A stretch of 64,000 nucleotides of DNA. It comes from Paracoccaceae bacterium (GTDB lineage Bacteria; Pseudomonadota; Alphaproteobacteria; Rhodobacterales; Rhodobacteraceae). Location of the stretch: the NCBI GenBank assembly GCA_024742695.1, contig JANSXY010000001.1, positions 248,001 to 312,000 on the forward strand. The letters are read 5' to 3'. This document shows positions 24,530-33,183 of the stretch, in pieces (position 1 is the first letter of the stretch; each line of letters opens with the position of its first letter). Both the position numbers and the translations under genes were made by a program. The notes beneath the pieces were generated by a model. The model was not told the origin of the DNA, did not search any database, and worked only from the letters and a program-made list of their open reading frames with translations.

Positions 24530-26989
24530 ATGGTCACCGCCTTCCGCTGGCTCTCGCGCATCGTCACCGCGCTTGTCGCGCTGCTGGTGGCCGGGCTGGC
24601 GCTTGTCTACCATTTCGCGGCCGGCTCGCTTCCCGACTACGACGCCACGGCGCGGGTGGACGGGATATCCGCGCCGGTCGAGATCGTGCGCGACACCGCG
24701 AACGTGCCGCATGTCTTCGGCAAAACCGACGCCGACGTGTTCTTCGGCCTCGGTTATGCCCATGCGCAGGATCGGCTGTGGCAGATGATGATGCTGCGGC
24801 GCACCGCGCAGGGCCGGCTGTCGGAACTGTTCGGCGCGCGCACCGTTCGGGTGGACGAACTGATGCGGCGGCTCGATCTTTACGGGCTCGCCGCCCGTTC
24901 GGTCGCCGCGCAGGATGCCGACACCGGCCGCGCGCTGCAGGCCTATGCCGACGGCGTCAACTTCTGGATCGAGACGGTGAACGCCGAGGCGATGGGGCGC
25001 GGCGCGCCGGAATTCTTCCTGTTCCCGGCCACCATCGCCTACTGGCAGCCCGCCGATTCGCTCGCGATCCTGAAGCTGATGGGCATCCGCCTGTCGACGC
25101 ATCTGGAGGAAGAGGTGCTGGCCGCCCGCGTCTCGGCCCTGTCGGCGGACTGGGCCACCGACCTATTGCCCGACGTGCCCGGCCCCGGCACCGCCGCATT
25201 GCCGCCCTATGCGCAACTCGTGCCCGGCATCCGCCCGGACCGGGCCGCGCTGCGCGTCGCCGACGATCCGCTGTCGCCGTTCCCGCGCGCGGGCTTCGGC
25301 GGCGCCTCGAACGCCTGGGCGGCGGCCCCGGCGCGGTCGGCGGCCGGCGGCACGCTGCTGGCCAACGATCCGCACCTTGGGTTTTCCGCGCCCTCGACCT
25401 GGTACCTCGCGCGGCTGGAACTGGCCTCGGGCGGGGTGATCGGCGGCACCCTGCCCGGCGTGCCGCTGGTGCTGGTCGGGCGCAATGCCGATCTCGGCTG
25501 GGGGCTGACCAGCGCCTATCTCGACGATCAGGACGTGTTCATCGAGGAACTGAACCCCGCCGATCCCACCCGCTACCGCACCGCCGCGGGCTGGACGGAT
25601 TTCGAAACCCGCCGGTCGATCATCGAGGTCCGGGATGCCGAGCCGGTGACGATCACCCTGCGCTGGACGCAGAACGGCCCGGTGTTGCCCGGCACGCATT
25701 ACGATCTGGCCTCGGTGACGCCGCCGGGCCATGTCGCGGCGCTGGGCTGGACGCTGCTGGACCCCGCCGACACCTCGGCCAGCGCGGTCCTGGGCGTGAT
25801 GCGTGCGCGCACCCGCGCCGCGGCGATCGCGGCGGGCGAGAAGGTCGTCGCCCCGGCGCAGATGCTGACGCTGGCGGATGCCGAGGGCGTGGCGATGCAG
25901 CTGGTGGGCCGGATGCCGGCGCGCGACCCGGGCCACGAAACCCAGGGCCGGATGCCGGCGCTGGGCTGGAAAGAGGTCAACCGCTGGCAGGGCGCCCTGC
26001 CCTACGAGGCGAACCCGCGGTTCGCCGACCCCGAGGGCGGCATCGTCGGCAACACCAACAACAAGATCGTCGACGCGCCGTTCCCCAACCACGTGTCCTT
26101 CGTCTGGGGCGACAGCGACCGGGTGCAGCGCTGGCGCCGGCTGATGCAGGAACGCGAGGTGCACAGCCGCGAAAGCTTCATCGCTACCCAGCTCGACATC
26201 GTGTCGCCCACCGCGCGCACGCTTCTGCCGCTGATCGGCGCGGACCTGTGGTTCACCGGTGAGGCGGCGCCCGCCGGCACGCCCGAACGCCGGCGGCAAC
26301 GGGCGCTGGAGCTGCTGGCCGCCTGGGACGGCGAGATGAGCGAACACCTGCCCGAGCCGCTGATCTACGCCGCCTGGGTCCGGGCCCTGCAACAGCGGCT
26401 GATCCGCGACGAGCTTGGCCCGCTGGCCGGGGAATTCTCCAGCCTCCGGCCGCTGTTCCTCGAACGCGTGTTCCGCGATATCGACGGCGCGGCGCGGTGG
26501 TGCGACGTGCTGCAATCCTCGCCGCTGGAAAGCTGTACGGAGATCGCCCAGCTCGCCCTCGACGACGCGCTGGTGGAACTGAGCGACCGGTTCGGCGGCA
26601 CGATCGAAAGCTGGCGCTGGGGCGATGCGCACCAGGCCACCCACGATCACCCGGTGCTGGGCGAGGTGCCGGTGCTGCGCTGGTTCGTCAACATCCGCCA
26701 ATCGACCTCGGGCGGCGACAACACGCTGATGCGCGGGCTGACGGCGGGGCGCGGGCCGCACCCGTATCATTCCACCCATGGCGCGGGCTATCGCGGCGTC
26801 TACGATTTCGCCGACCCCGATTCCTCGGTCTTCATCATCTCGACCGGCCAGTCGGGCCACCCGCTCAGCCGGCATTACGACGATCTGTCGGACCTGTGGC
26901 GGCGCGGCGAATACATTCCGATGTCGCTCGACCCCGACCTGGCGCGCGCGGCCTCGGCCGGGATCACCCGGCTGCTGCCGCCCGAGTGA
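24530..26989 (+). CDS. Penicillin acylase-family N-terminal nucleophile hydrolase
   Basis: The 819-residue precursor begins with an uncleaved-looking signal/anchor helix (WLSRIVTALVALLVAGLALVYHF). It then shows the alpha-chain motifs DTANVPHVFGKTDADVFFGLGYAHAQDRLWQM, and GGASNAWAAAP with Ser260 as the expected nucleophile at the start of the beta chain after self-cleavage. NDPHLGFSAPSTWYL follows. Activity is probably on amide bonds in the periplasm; in many proteobacteria such enzymes degrade acyl-homoserine lactones, but that specificity cannot be read here. A repeat element follows the stop. Confidence 0.87.
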   Translation: MVTAFRWLSRIVTALVALLVAGLALVYHFAAGSLPDYDATARVDGISAPVEIVRDTANVPHVFGKTDADVFFGLGYAHAQDRLWQMMMLRRTAQGRLSELFGARTVRVDELMRRLDLYGLAARSVAAQDADTGRALQAYADGVNFWIETVNAEAMGRGAPEFFLFPATIAYWQPADSLAILKLMGIRLSTHLEEEVLAARVSALSADWATDLLPDVPGPGTAALPPYAQLVPGIRPDRAALRVADDPLSPFPRAGFGGASNAWAAAPARSAAGGTLLANDPHLGFSAPSTWYLARLELASGGVIGGTLPGVPLVLVGRNADLGWGLTSAYLDDQDVFIEELNPADPTRYRTAAGWTDFETRRSIIEVRDAEPVTITLRWTQNGPVLPGTHYDLASVTPPGHVAALGWTLLDPADTSASAVLGVMRARTRAAAIAAGEKVVAPAQMLTLADAEGVAMQLVGRMPARDPGHETQGRMPALGWKEVNRWQGALPYEANPRFADPEGGIVGNTNNKIVDAPFPNHVSFVWGDSDRVQRWRRLMQEREVHSRESFIATQLDIVSPTARTLLPLIGADLWFTGEAAPAGTPERRRQRALELLAAWDGEMSEHLPEPLIYAAWVRALQQRLIRDELGPLAGEFSSLRPLFLERVFRDIDGAARWCDVLQSSPLESCTEIAQLALDDALVELSDRFGGTIESWRWGDAHQATHDHPVLGEVPVLRWFVNIRQSTSGGDNTLMRGLTAGRGPHPYHSTHGAGYRGVYDFADPDSSVFIISTGQSGHPLSRHYDDLSDLWRRGEYIPMSLDPDLARAASAGITRLLPPE

Positions 26990-26999
26990 TCGCACCGGC

Positions 27000-27067
27000 G
27001 CGGGGGGCTGTCTGCCCCCCGGCGGCCTGTGGCCGCTCCCCCCGAGGATATTTGAGGACCAAAATCG
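27000..27067 (+). repeat. Intergenic repeat, copy 3 (plus orientation)
   Basis: It begins GCGGGGGGCTGTCTGCCCCCC and ends CCGAGGATATTTGAGGACCAAAATCG, matching copy 2 base for base outside the middle hairpin and two positions in the tail. It lies between the acylase stop and the convergent hflX stop. Confidence 0.85.
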
Positions 27068-27075
27068 ACGCGGGA

Positions 27076-28335
27076 TCAGCCGTCGCCGAGGCGCGCGAAC
27101 CGGGCTTTCTGGCCGTCGGTCCAGCTGACCGTCAGCCGGTGGCCGCCGTCGGTTTCCGTCTCGTCGAGCACCACGCCCTGGTCGTGCAGCCAGGCGCGGC
27201 GCCGGCCCGCGGCGAAGGGCAGGTCGACCACCGCCTCGCTGCGCGCCTCGGCCAGCGCGGCGGCGATCGTCGCGGCCAGCCGGTCGAGCCCGGCGCCGGT
27301 GACGGCGGAGACCGGTTCCACAGCCGGGTTGCGTGCCGCCTGCGCGAGCAGCGCCTCGCGCTCTGGCCCCGGCAGAAGATCGGTCTTGTTCCAGACCTCG
27401 ATCCGGGCGACCTCTTCGGCCACCCCGAGACTGTCGAGGATGTCGTGCACGTCGGCGGCCTGTTCCTCGGTTTCCGGGTGCGCGATATCGCGGACATGCA
27501 GGATCAGGTCGGCCTCCAGCACCTCTTCGAGCGTGGCGCGGAACGCCGCGACCAGTTCCGTCGGCAGGTCGGAGATGAAGCCCACGGTGTCCGACAGGAT
27601 CACCTTGCGCCCGTCGGGCAGGACGAGGCCCCGCATCGTCGGGTCGAGCGTGGCGAACAGCATGTCCTTCGCAAGAACCTCGGCCCCGGTCAGCCGGTTG
27701 AACAGCGTCGACTTGCCGGCGTTGGTGTAGCCCACCAGCGCGACCACCGGGAACGGCACCTTGCGGCGTGCGGCGCGATGCAGCTCGCGTGTCTTGACCA
27801 CCCGCGCCAGTTGCCGGCGCAGCCGCACCATCTGTTCGTCGATCGCCCGGCGGTCGGCCTCGATCTGGGTCTCGCCGGGGCCGCCGACGAACCCCAGGCC
27901 GCCGCGCTGGCGCTCCAGGTGGGTCCAGGCGCGCACCAGTCGGGTGCGCTGGTAGCTGAGCGCGGCAAGCTCGACCTGCAGCACGCCTTCGCGGGTGCGG
28001 GCGCGGTCGGCGAAGATTTCGAGGATCAGCCCGGTCCGGTCGAGAAGCTTCAGCCCCCATGCCTTCTCGAGGTTGCGCTGCTGCACCGGGCTCACCGGCC
28101 CGTCGACCAGCACCAGCCCGACCTCCAGCGCCTGAAACCGTTCCTTGAGGTCGTCGACCTTTCCGGTGCCGAACAGCAGGCCCGGATGCGGACGCGCGAG
28201 GCGCACCACGTCGGCGCCGACGACCTCGAGATCGGGGAGCGCCATGGCCAGCGCCACGGCCTCGTCCAGCGCGCGTTCGGGAACGTGGCGGCGATCGCTG
28301 CCCCGGATGTCGGGATGCAGCACGAAGGCCCGCAT
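27076..28335 (-). CDS. hflX: GTPase HflX
   Basis: HflX is a ribosome-binding GTPase that splits stalled ribosomes under stress. The 419-residue protein has the HflX N-terminal domain (LLFGTGKVDDLKERF; VLVDGPVSPVQQRNLEKAWGLKLLDRTGLILEIFA-type segment at about 90-130), a helical linker with GGPGETQIEADRR, and a GTPase domain with VALVGYTNAGKSTLFNRL (G1, near 205), DTVGFISDLP (G3) and NKTD (G4). It starts 32 bases after hfq on the same strand, the widely conserved hfq-hflX arrangement. Confidence 0.96.
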   Translation of the reverse strand: MRAFVLHPDIRGSDRRHVPERALDEAVALAMALPDLEVVGADVVRLARPHPGLLFGTGKVDDLKERFQALEVGLVLVDGPVSPVQQRNLEKAWGLKLLDRTGLILEIFADRARTREGVLQVELAALSYQRTRLVRAWTHLERQRGGLGFVGGPGETQIEADRRAIDEQMVRLRRQLARVVKTRELHRAARRKVPFPVVALVGYTNAGKSTLFNRLTGAEVLAKDMLFATLDPTMRGLVLPDGRKVILSDTVGFISDLPTELVAAFRATLEEVLEADLILHVRDIAHPETEEQAADVHDILDSLGVAEEVARIEVWNKTDLLPGPEREALLAQAARNPAVEPVSAVTGAGLDRLAATIAAALAEARSEAVVDLPFAAGRRRAWLHDQGVVLDETETDGGHRLTVSWTDGQKARFARLGDG

Positions 28336-28367
28336 CGGGCCTGATCCGCCCGGCTTTGTCGGCTCGC

Positions 28368-28601
28368 TCAGTCCTCGCCCTCGTAAAGCGAGATCGGCTG
28401 GCCCGGCATGATGGTGGAGATCGCGTGCTTGTAGACCAGCTGCGACTGCCCGTCGCGGCGCAGCAGCACGCAGAAATTGTCGAACCAGGTAATCACACCC
28501 TGAAGCTTGACGCCATTGATAAGGAAAATCGTCACCGGAACCTTGGTCTTGCGGACATGGTTGAGAAATGCGTCCTGCAAGTTCTGTCTATCGGCAGCCA
28601 T
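28368..28601 (-). CDS. hfq: RNA chaperone Hfq
   Basis: Hfq forms a hexameric ring that pairs small RNAs with mRNAs. The 77-residue protein has the Sm1 motif ([30 protein letters not shown]) and the Sm2 motif with YKHAISTI (family form YKHAIST). As in other alphaproteobacteria the C-terminal tail is very short (GEDs ending). ATG 28601 gives the canonical [12 protein letters not shown] start. A 152-base gap upstream separates it from trkH and may hold its own promoter (TTGACG at the trkH stop), so it need not depend on the trk genes. Confidence 0.97.
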   Translation of the reverse strand: MAADRQNLQDAFLNHVRKTKVPVTIFLINGVKLQGVITWFDNFCVLLRRDGQSQLVYKHAISTIMPGQPISLYEGED

Positions 28602-28753
28602 GGGGTTCTTGCCCTCGTTATTCGTCGCGCGTTTTCCGCCCCGTGGTCGCGACACCCGGGTGCTGCGCCCGACTATGCGCGGAGATTCGGGGCTGCGCCA
28701 GCCCCAACGCGCGCGCCGCGCGCACCTGTTGCAATAAAATTGCGCGAGCGCCG

Positions 28754-30268
28754 TCAATTGCGCCAGAAATCCGGATTGAGCAGCGCGATGATCGCCAGCG
28801 TCTCCAGCCGGCCCAGCACCATCGCCGCCGCCAGCACCGCCTGCGCGAAGCCCCCCAGACCCGACCAGGCGACCGGCGCGCCGCTGGCGAAACCGGCCAG
28901 CGGGCCGGTGTTCGACAGCGCCGAGACGGTCAGGACCGTCGCCGCCTCGAACCCCAGCCCCGCGAAGGACAGCGCCAGCATCGTCAGGCAGATGGTCAGC
29001 GCGAAGATCATGAAGAAGATCCAGGCCAGCCGCGCGCCCTGCCGCCGCAGCCGCCGTTCCGCCGGCCCGGCGCCACCGACCGACGAGGGATGGATCAGCC
29101 GCTCGACCTCGCGCGCGCCGTGGCGATAAAGCGCGTAGACGCGCAACAGCTTGACCCCGCCAGCCGTGGTCGCCACGCCGCCGCCGATCATGGCGAGGCC
29201 GGCGAGCACGAGGCCCGGCGCGGTCAGGCCCGACCAGGCCTGCGATTCCGCCCAGGCCGAGGAGGCGAAGCCCGTCGTCGTCAGGAACGACAGCGCGGTG
29301 AACCCCGTGCCCCAGATCGCGCGGGCCAGCGACAGGACGGTTTCGGGCACCGGATCGTCGAAACTCGCGACCCAGTGGCGCAACACCAGAAGGACGGTCA
29401 CGCCGGTCACGATGATCGCCGCCAGTCGAACCTCGGGATCGGTCGAAATGCCCTGCGGCATCAGGCCCGGCCGATCCAGCGGGTAAAGCCGGCGGCTGAG
29501 CGCGAACAGGAACACCAGCAGGATCAGCGCCTCGCCGGAAATCCCCGAGGGCGCGGCGGCGAAATCCGGCAGCGGCGTGATGCCGGAGGTCGCCAGCGCC
29601 GACATCGCGTGGCACAGCGCCACCGTCGCCGGATCGCCCAGCAGCACGAGGCCGAGCCACAGCAGCGCCGTCGCGCCGCCGTAAAGCGGCAGGATCGTCA
29701 GCACCGCCTGGCCCAGCCGGGCGCCCGACTCGGCGGTGCGAAACACGCGCGTGGCGCCCACGGCGCCGCGGCCCGCCGGCGCCCCGGTCAGCAGTTCGAA
29801 CCCGCCCAGATGCATCGGCGCCAGGATCGCCGCCGCGGTGGACAGCGCGAACAGGCCACCCAGCCAACCCACCGTCGCGCGCCAAAGATGCACGGTCTCG
29901 GGCAGATCGGCGGCGGCGAACAGCGTCGCGCCGGTGGTCGTGAAGGCCGACAGCATCTCCCACCAGGCGGCCTGAAGGCTGGCGCCGGGCACCGCCTCGA
30001 CGAAGGGCACGGCCAGCAGGAGTGGCAGGAGCGTGTAGGCCGCCAGCAGCGTGACCAGCTGGGTGCGGGCCGGGTTGCGGCTGCGGTTCGAGGCGGTGGC
30101 GATGCCCAGCACCGCGGCCAGCACGAGGCCGAGTGCCGCAGGCTGGGCGAAGGCGCGCGCCAGGTTCCAGTCGCGGCCGGCCAGCGCGTGGATCACCGGG
30201 GCCAGCATCGCCAGCGCGGCCAGGCCGATCAGCAGGACGAACAGCGGCAGGGAGGCAAGCCGGCGCAT
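28754..30268 (-). CDS. trkH: Trk-type potassium uptake membrane subunit TrkH
   Basis: The 504-residue inner-membrane protein has about ten hydrophobic segments and the repeated pore motifs of the TrkH/KtrB family, for example [11 protein letters not shown] near residue 110, [14 protein letters not shown] near 225, TTTGFASS and [12 protein letters not shown] in the third repeat, and [12 protein letters not shown] near 455. With TrkA it imports K+ using the membrane potential or protons. It lies three bases behind trkA, so the two subunits are expressed together. Confidence 0.95.
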   Translation of the reverse strand: MRRLASLPLFVLLIGLAALAMLAPVIHALAGRDWNLARAFAQPAALGLVLAAVLGIATASNRSRNPARTQLVTLLAAYTLLPLLLAVPFVEAVPGASLQAAWWEMLSAFTTTGATLFAAADLPETVHLWRATVGWLGGLFALSTAAAILAPMHLGGFELLTGAPAGRGAVGATRVFRTAESGARLGQAVLTILPLYGGATALLWLGLVLLGDPATVALCHAMSALATSGITPLPDFAAAPSGISGEALILLVFLFALSRRLYPLDRPGLMPQGISTDPEVRLAAIIVTGVTVLLVLRHWVASFDDPVPETVLSLARAIWGTGFTALSFLTTTGFASSAWAESQAWSGLTAPGLVLAGLAMIGGGVATTAGGVKLLRVYALYRHGAREVERLIHPSSVGGAGPAERRLRRQGARLAWIFFMIFALTICLTMLALSFAGLGFEAATVLTVSALSNTGPLAGFASGAPVAWSGLGGFAQAVLAAAMVLGRLETLAIIALLNPDFWRN

Positions 30269-30271
30269 GCG

Positions 30272-31648
30272 TCAGAAGAAGTCGATCGAGACCTGCAGAA
30301 GCCTCTCGACCTCAGGCACGTCGGCCGCCATCGCGAAGATCACCGCCACGTCGCCCTCTTCCAGCCGGGTGTCGCCGGTCGGGGTGATCACCTGCTCGCC
30401 GCGCATCAGCGCGCCGACGATCACGCCCTCGGGGAACTCGATCTCGCGGATCGGTCGGCCGGAGATCGGCGAGGTCGACAGCACCTGCGCCTCGATCACC
30501 TCGGCCTCGGCATCACCGATCGAGTAGATCGCGCGCACCCGGCCGTGCCGGATGTGGCGCAGGATCGACGAGACGGTGGTGGCGCGCGGGTTGATGTAGG
30601 CGTCGATGTCCAGGGGCGCCATCAGCGGCACCAGCGAGGGATCGTTCACCAGCGTGATCGCCATCCGGCAGCCGGCCTGCTTGGCGCGGACCGAGACGAG
30701 GATGTTGGTCTTGTCGTCGTCGGTGACCGCCAGGACGGCGTCGGCGCGATCGACATTGGCCTCCAGAAGCAGATCGATGTTCATCCCGTCGCCGTTCAAC
30801 ACGATCGTGCGCTCCAACGCGTCGGCGGCGCGTTCGGCCTGGGCGCGGTTCTTCTCGATCACCTTGGCGCGGATCCGGTCGGTCCGGGATTCCAGCGCGC
30901 GGGCGACCGACAGGCCGACATTGCCGCCGCCAATGATCACCACGCGTTCCTGCTTCTTGGTGGCCTTGCCGAAGATTTCCAGCGTGCGGTTGACGTCGGC
31001 GACCTCGGACAAGACGTAGATCTGGTCCTCGGCGAACAGCTGGTCGCCGGCCTCGGGCGCGAACAGCCGGCCGCCCCGGCGCACCCCCACCACGATCGCG
31101 CGGAGCGTGGAAAACAGGTCGGTCAGCTGCCGCAAGGGCGTGTTCAGAACCGGGCAGGCCTCGTCCAGCTGGATGCCCAGCAGTTGCGCGCGGCCGCCGA
31201 GAAAGCTTTCGGTATCGAAGGTCGCGGGCGCGTTCAGCCGTTGCAGCGCCGCCTCGGCGACCTCGCGTTCGGGGCTGATCACCACGTCGATCGGCATGTG
31301 ATCGCGCCGGTAGAGATCGGCATAGATCGCGTCGAGATAGCTTTGCGCGCGGATCCGGGCGATCTTGCGCGGGATGCCGAAAACCGAATGGCCGACCTGG
31401 CAGGTGACCATGTTCACCTCGTCGGAATGGGTCGCGGCGATGATCAGGTCGCAGTCGCGCGCGCCGGCCGCGTCCAGAACGTCCGGGTAGGAGGCGAAGC
31501 CGGCCACGCCCTGCACGTCGAGCGTTTCGGTGGCCCGGCGGATCAGTTCGGCGTTCGAATCGACCACGGTGACGTCGTTCTTCTCGCCAGAGAGATGGCG
31601 GGCGATCTGCCAGCCGACCTGGCCCGCGCCGCAGATGATCACCTTCAT
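30272..31648 (-). CDS. trkA: Trk potassium transporter regulatory subunit TrkA
   Basis: TrkA is the cytoplasmic nucleotide-binding ring that gates TrkH. The 458-residue protein has two RCK units: the first starts [19 protein letters not shown] with the dinucleotide motif GAGQVG, and the second restarts near residue 230 with [19 protein letters not shown]. Each is followed by a TrkA-C domain. I chose ATG 31648 because it begins the Rossmann strand directly; the frame extends to 31744 without homology. It follows ntrX after 113 bases that contain a long hairpin. Confidence 0.95.
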   Translation of the reverse strand: MKVIICGAGQVGWQIARHLSGEKNDVTVVDSNAELIRRATETLDVQGVAGFASYPDVLDAAGARDCDLIIAATHSDEVNMVTCQVGHSVFGIPRKIARIRAQSYLDAIYADLYRRDHMPIDVVISPEREVAEAALQRLNAPATFDTESFLGGRAQLLGIQLDEACPVLNTPLRQLTDLFSTLRAIVVGVRRGGRLFAPEAGDQLFAEDQIYVLSEVADVNRTLEIFGKATKKQERVVIIGGGNVGLSVARALESRTDRIRAKVIEKNRAQAERAADALERTIVLNGDGMNIDLLLEANVDRADAVLAVTDDDKTNILVSVRAKQAGCRMAITLVNDPSLVPLMAPLDIDAYINPRATTVSSILRHIRHGRVRAIYSIGDAEAEVIEAQVLSTSPISGRPIREIEFPEGVIVGALMRGEQVITPTGDTRLEEGDVAVIFAMAADVPEVERLLQVSIDFF

Positions 31649-31707
31649 GGCCGCCCTTTTCGCTGCCGGCACCGATCGCGCCGGTTCTAGGCGCTCGGCG
31701 CGGGCTT

Positions 31708-31740
31708 GGCAACGGCCCTGCCCGTCCCGCGGCCGTTGCC
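31708..31740 (-). other. Hairpin in the ntrX-trkA gap
   Basis: GGCAACGGCC (31708-31717) pairs perfectly with GGCCGTTGCC (31731-31740) around a 13-base loop. There is no T-run. It may mark the end of the ntr transcript or reduce read-through into trkA. Confidence 0.5.
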
Positions 31741-31761
31741 GCAACCGCCGCCGCGGCGCGT

Positions 31762-33183
31762 TCAGCCGCCGGCGAAGTCTTCGGCGCCCTCGCCGATCTC
31801 GGCCACGCGGGCCCCCGATTTCGTGGTGGTCACCACCCCGAGCGATTTCAGCTTGCGATGCAGGGCCGAGCGTTCCATCCCCACGAAGCTGGCCGTGCGC
31901 GAGATGTTTCCGCCGAAGCGGTTGATCTGGGTCAGCAGGTATTCCCGTTCGAACAGTTCGCGCGCCTCGCGCAGGGGCAGCGTCGCGATCTGGCCCGACA
32001 GCACCAGCCGGCCCTCGGCCTCGGCCACCGGTTCCGCCTGGCCGGGCAGTTCGCGCGCCTCGATCGGGCCGGACGGCTCGCCAAGGATCAGCACCCGCTC
32101 GATCACGTTCCTGAGCTGGCGGATGTTGCCCGGCCAGTCCATCGTCTGCAGCAGGGTTTCGGCCTCGTCGCTGAGGCTGCGCAACGGCAGGCCCTGGCTG
32201 CGGTTGAAGGCATCGATGAAATGCCGCGCCAGTTCGGGCACGTCCTCGCGCCGGTCGGCCAGCGGCGGCACCGCCACCGGCACGACATTGAGCCGATCGT
32301 AAAGCTCCTGCCGGAACCGCCCGGCGCGGATCTCGGCGGCAAGGTCGCGGGTGGTCGACGAGATCACCCGAAGATCGACCCGCACCTTGTCGGTGCCGCC
32401 GACGCGGGTGAACTGCTGCTCGGTCAGCACCCTGAGGATCTTGGACTGGGTGCCCGGCGGCATGTCGGCGACCTCGTCAAGGTAGACGACGCCGCCATGC
32501 GCCTGTTCCAGAAGGCCTTTTTCCACCCCGCGCTGCTCGGTCTCGCGGCCGAACAGCACCTCTTCCATCCGGTCGGGTTCGATCGAGGCGGCCGAGACGG
32601 TGACGAAGGGCGCCTTGGCGCGGGCCGAGTTCTGGTGGACGTAGCGCGCCGCGACCTCCTTGCCCGATCCCGGCGCGCCGGTCAGCATCACCCGGCCGTT
32701 CGACTTGGTCACCCGGTCGAGCTGGTCCTTGAGCCGGCGGAACGCCGGCGCCGAGCCGATCATCACCGCCTCGCCCGCGTCGCGGCGGCGCAGGCTGGCG
32801 TTCTCGCGCCGCAGCTGCGCGGTTTCCATCGCGCGGCGGATCACCACCAGCAACTGGTCGATGTTGAACGGCTTCTCGATGAAATCGTATGCGCCCTGGC
32901 GGATCGCGGCGACGGCGATCTCGATGTTGCCGTGGCCCGATATGATCACCACCGGCACATCCGGGTTGTCGCGCTTGACGGTCTTGAGAATGTCGATCCC
33001 GTCCATCCGGCTGTCCTTGAGCCAGATGTCGAGGATCATCAGCGCCGGTTCGGCGGTGTTGATCTCGGCCATGCAGTCATCGGAATTGGCCGCCGTACGG
33101 GTCGAATACCCCTCGTCGGCCAGGATGTCCGCGACGAGCTCGCGAATGTCGCGTTCGTCATCGACGATCAGGATGTCGCTCAT
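31762..33183 (-). CDS. ntrX: Response regulator NtrX (AAA+ type, without GAFTGA)
   Basis: The 473-residue protein has an N-terminal receiver domain (ILIVDDERDIRE; phospho-Asp in MILDIWLKD near 53), an AAA+ domain (Walker A GAPGSGKE near 170, Walker B VVYLDEVADMP) and a C-terminal Fis-type helix-turn-helix (NISRTASFVGMERSALHRKLKSLG). NtrX is the partner of the sensor NtrY and controls nitrogen, redox and envelope genes in alphaproteobacteria. The loop that contacts sigma-54 should read GAFTGA after the FG of FGRETEQRGVEKGLLEQAHGG, but it is absent. Its start overlaps the ntrY stop (ATGA). Confidence 0.95.
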   Translation of the reverse strand: MSDILIVDDERDIRELVADILADEGYSTRTAANSDDCMAEINTAEPALMILDIWLKDSRMDGIDILKTVKRDNPDVPVVIISGHGNIEIAVAAIRQGAYDFIEKPFNIDQLLVVIRRAMETAQLRRENASLRRRDAGEAVMIGSAPAFRRLKDQLDRVTKSNGRVMLTGAPGSGKEVAARYVHQNSARAKAPFVTVSAASIEPDRMEEVLFGRETEQRGVEKGLLEQAHGGVVYLDEVADMPPGTQSKILRVLTEQQFTRVGGTDKVRVDLRVISSTTRDLAAEIRAGRFRQELYDRLNVVPVAVPPLADRREDVPELARHFIDAFNRSQGLPLRSLSDEAETLLQTMDWPGNIRQLRNVIERVLILGEPSGPIEARELPGQAEPVAEAEGRLVLSGQIATLPLREARELFEREYLLTQINRFGGNISRTASFVGMERSALHRKLKSLGVVTTTKSGARVAEIGEGAEDFAGG

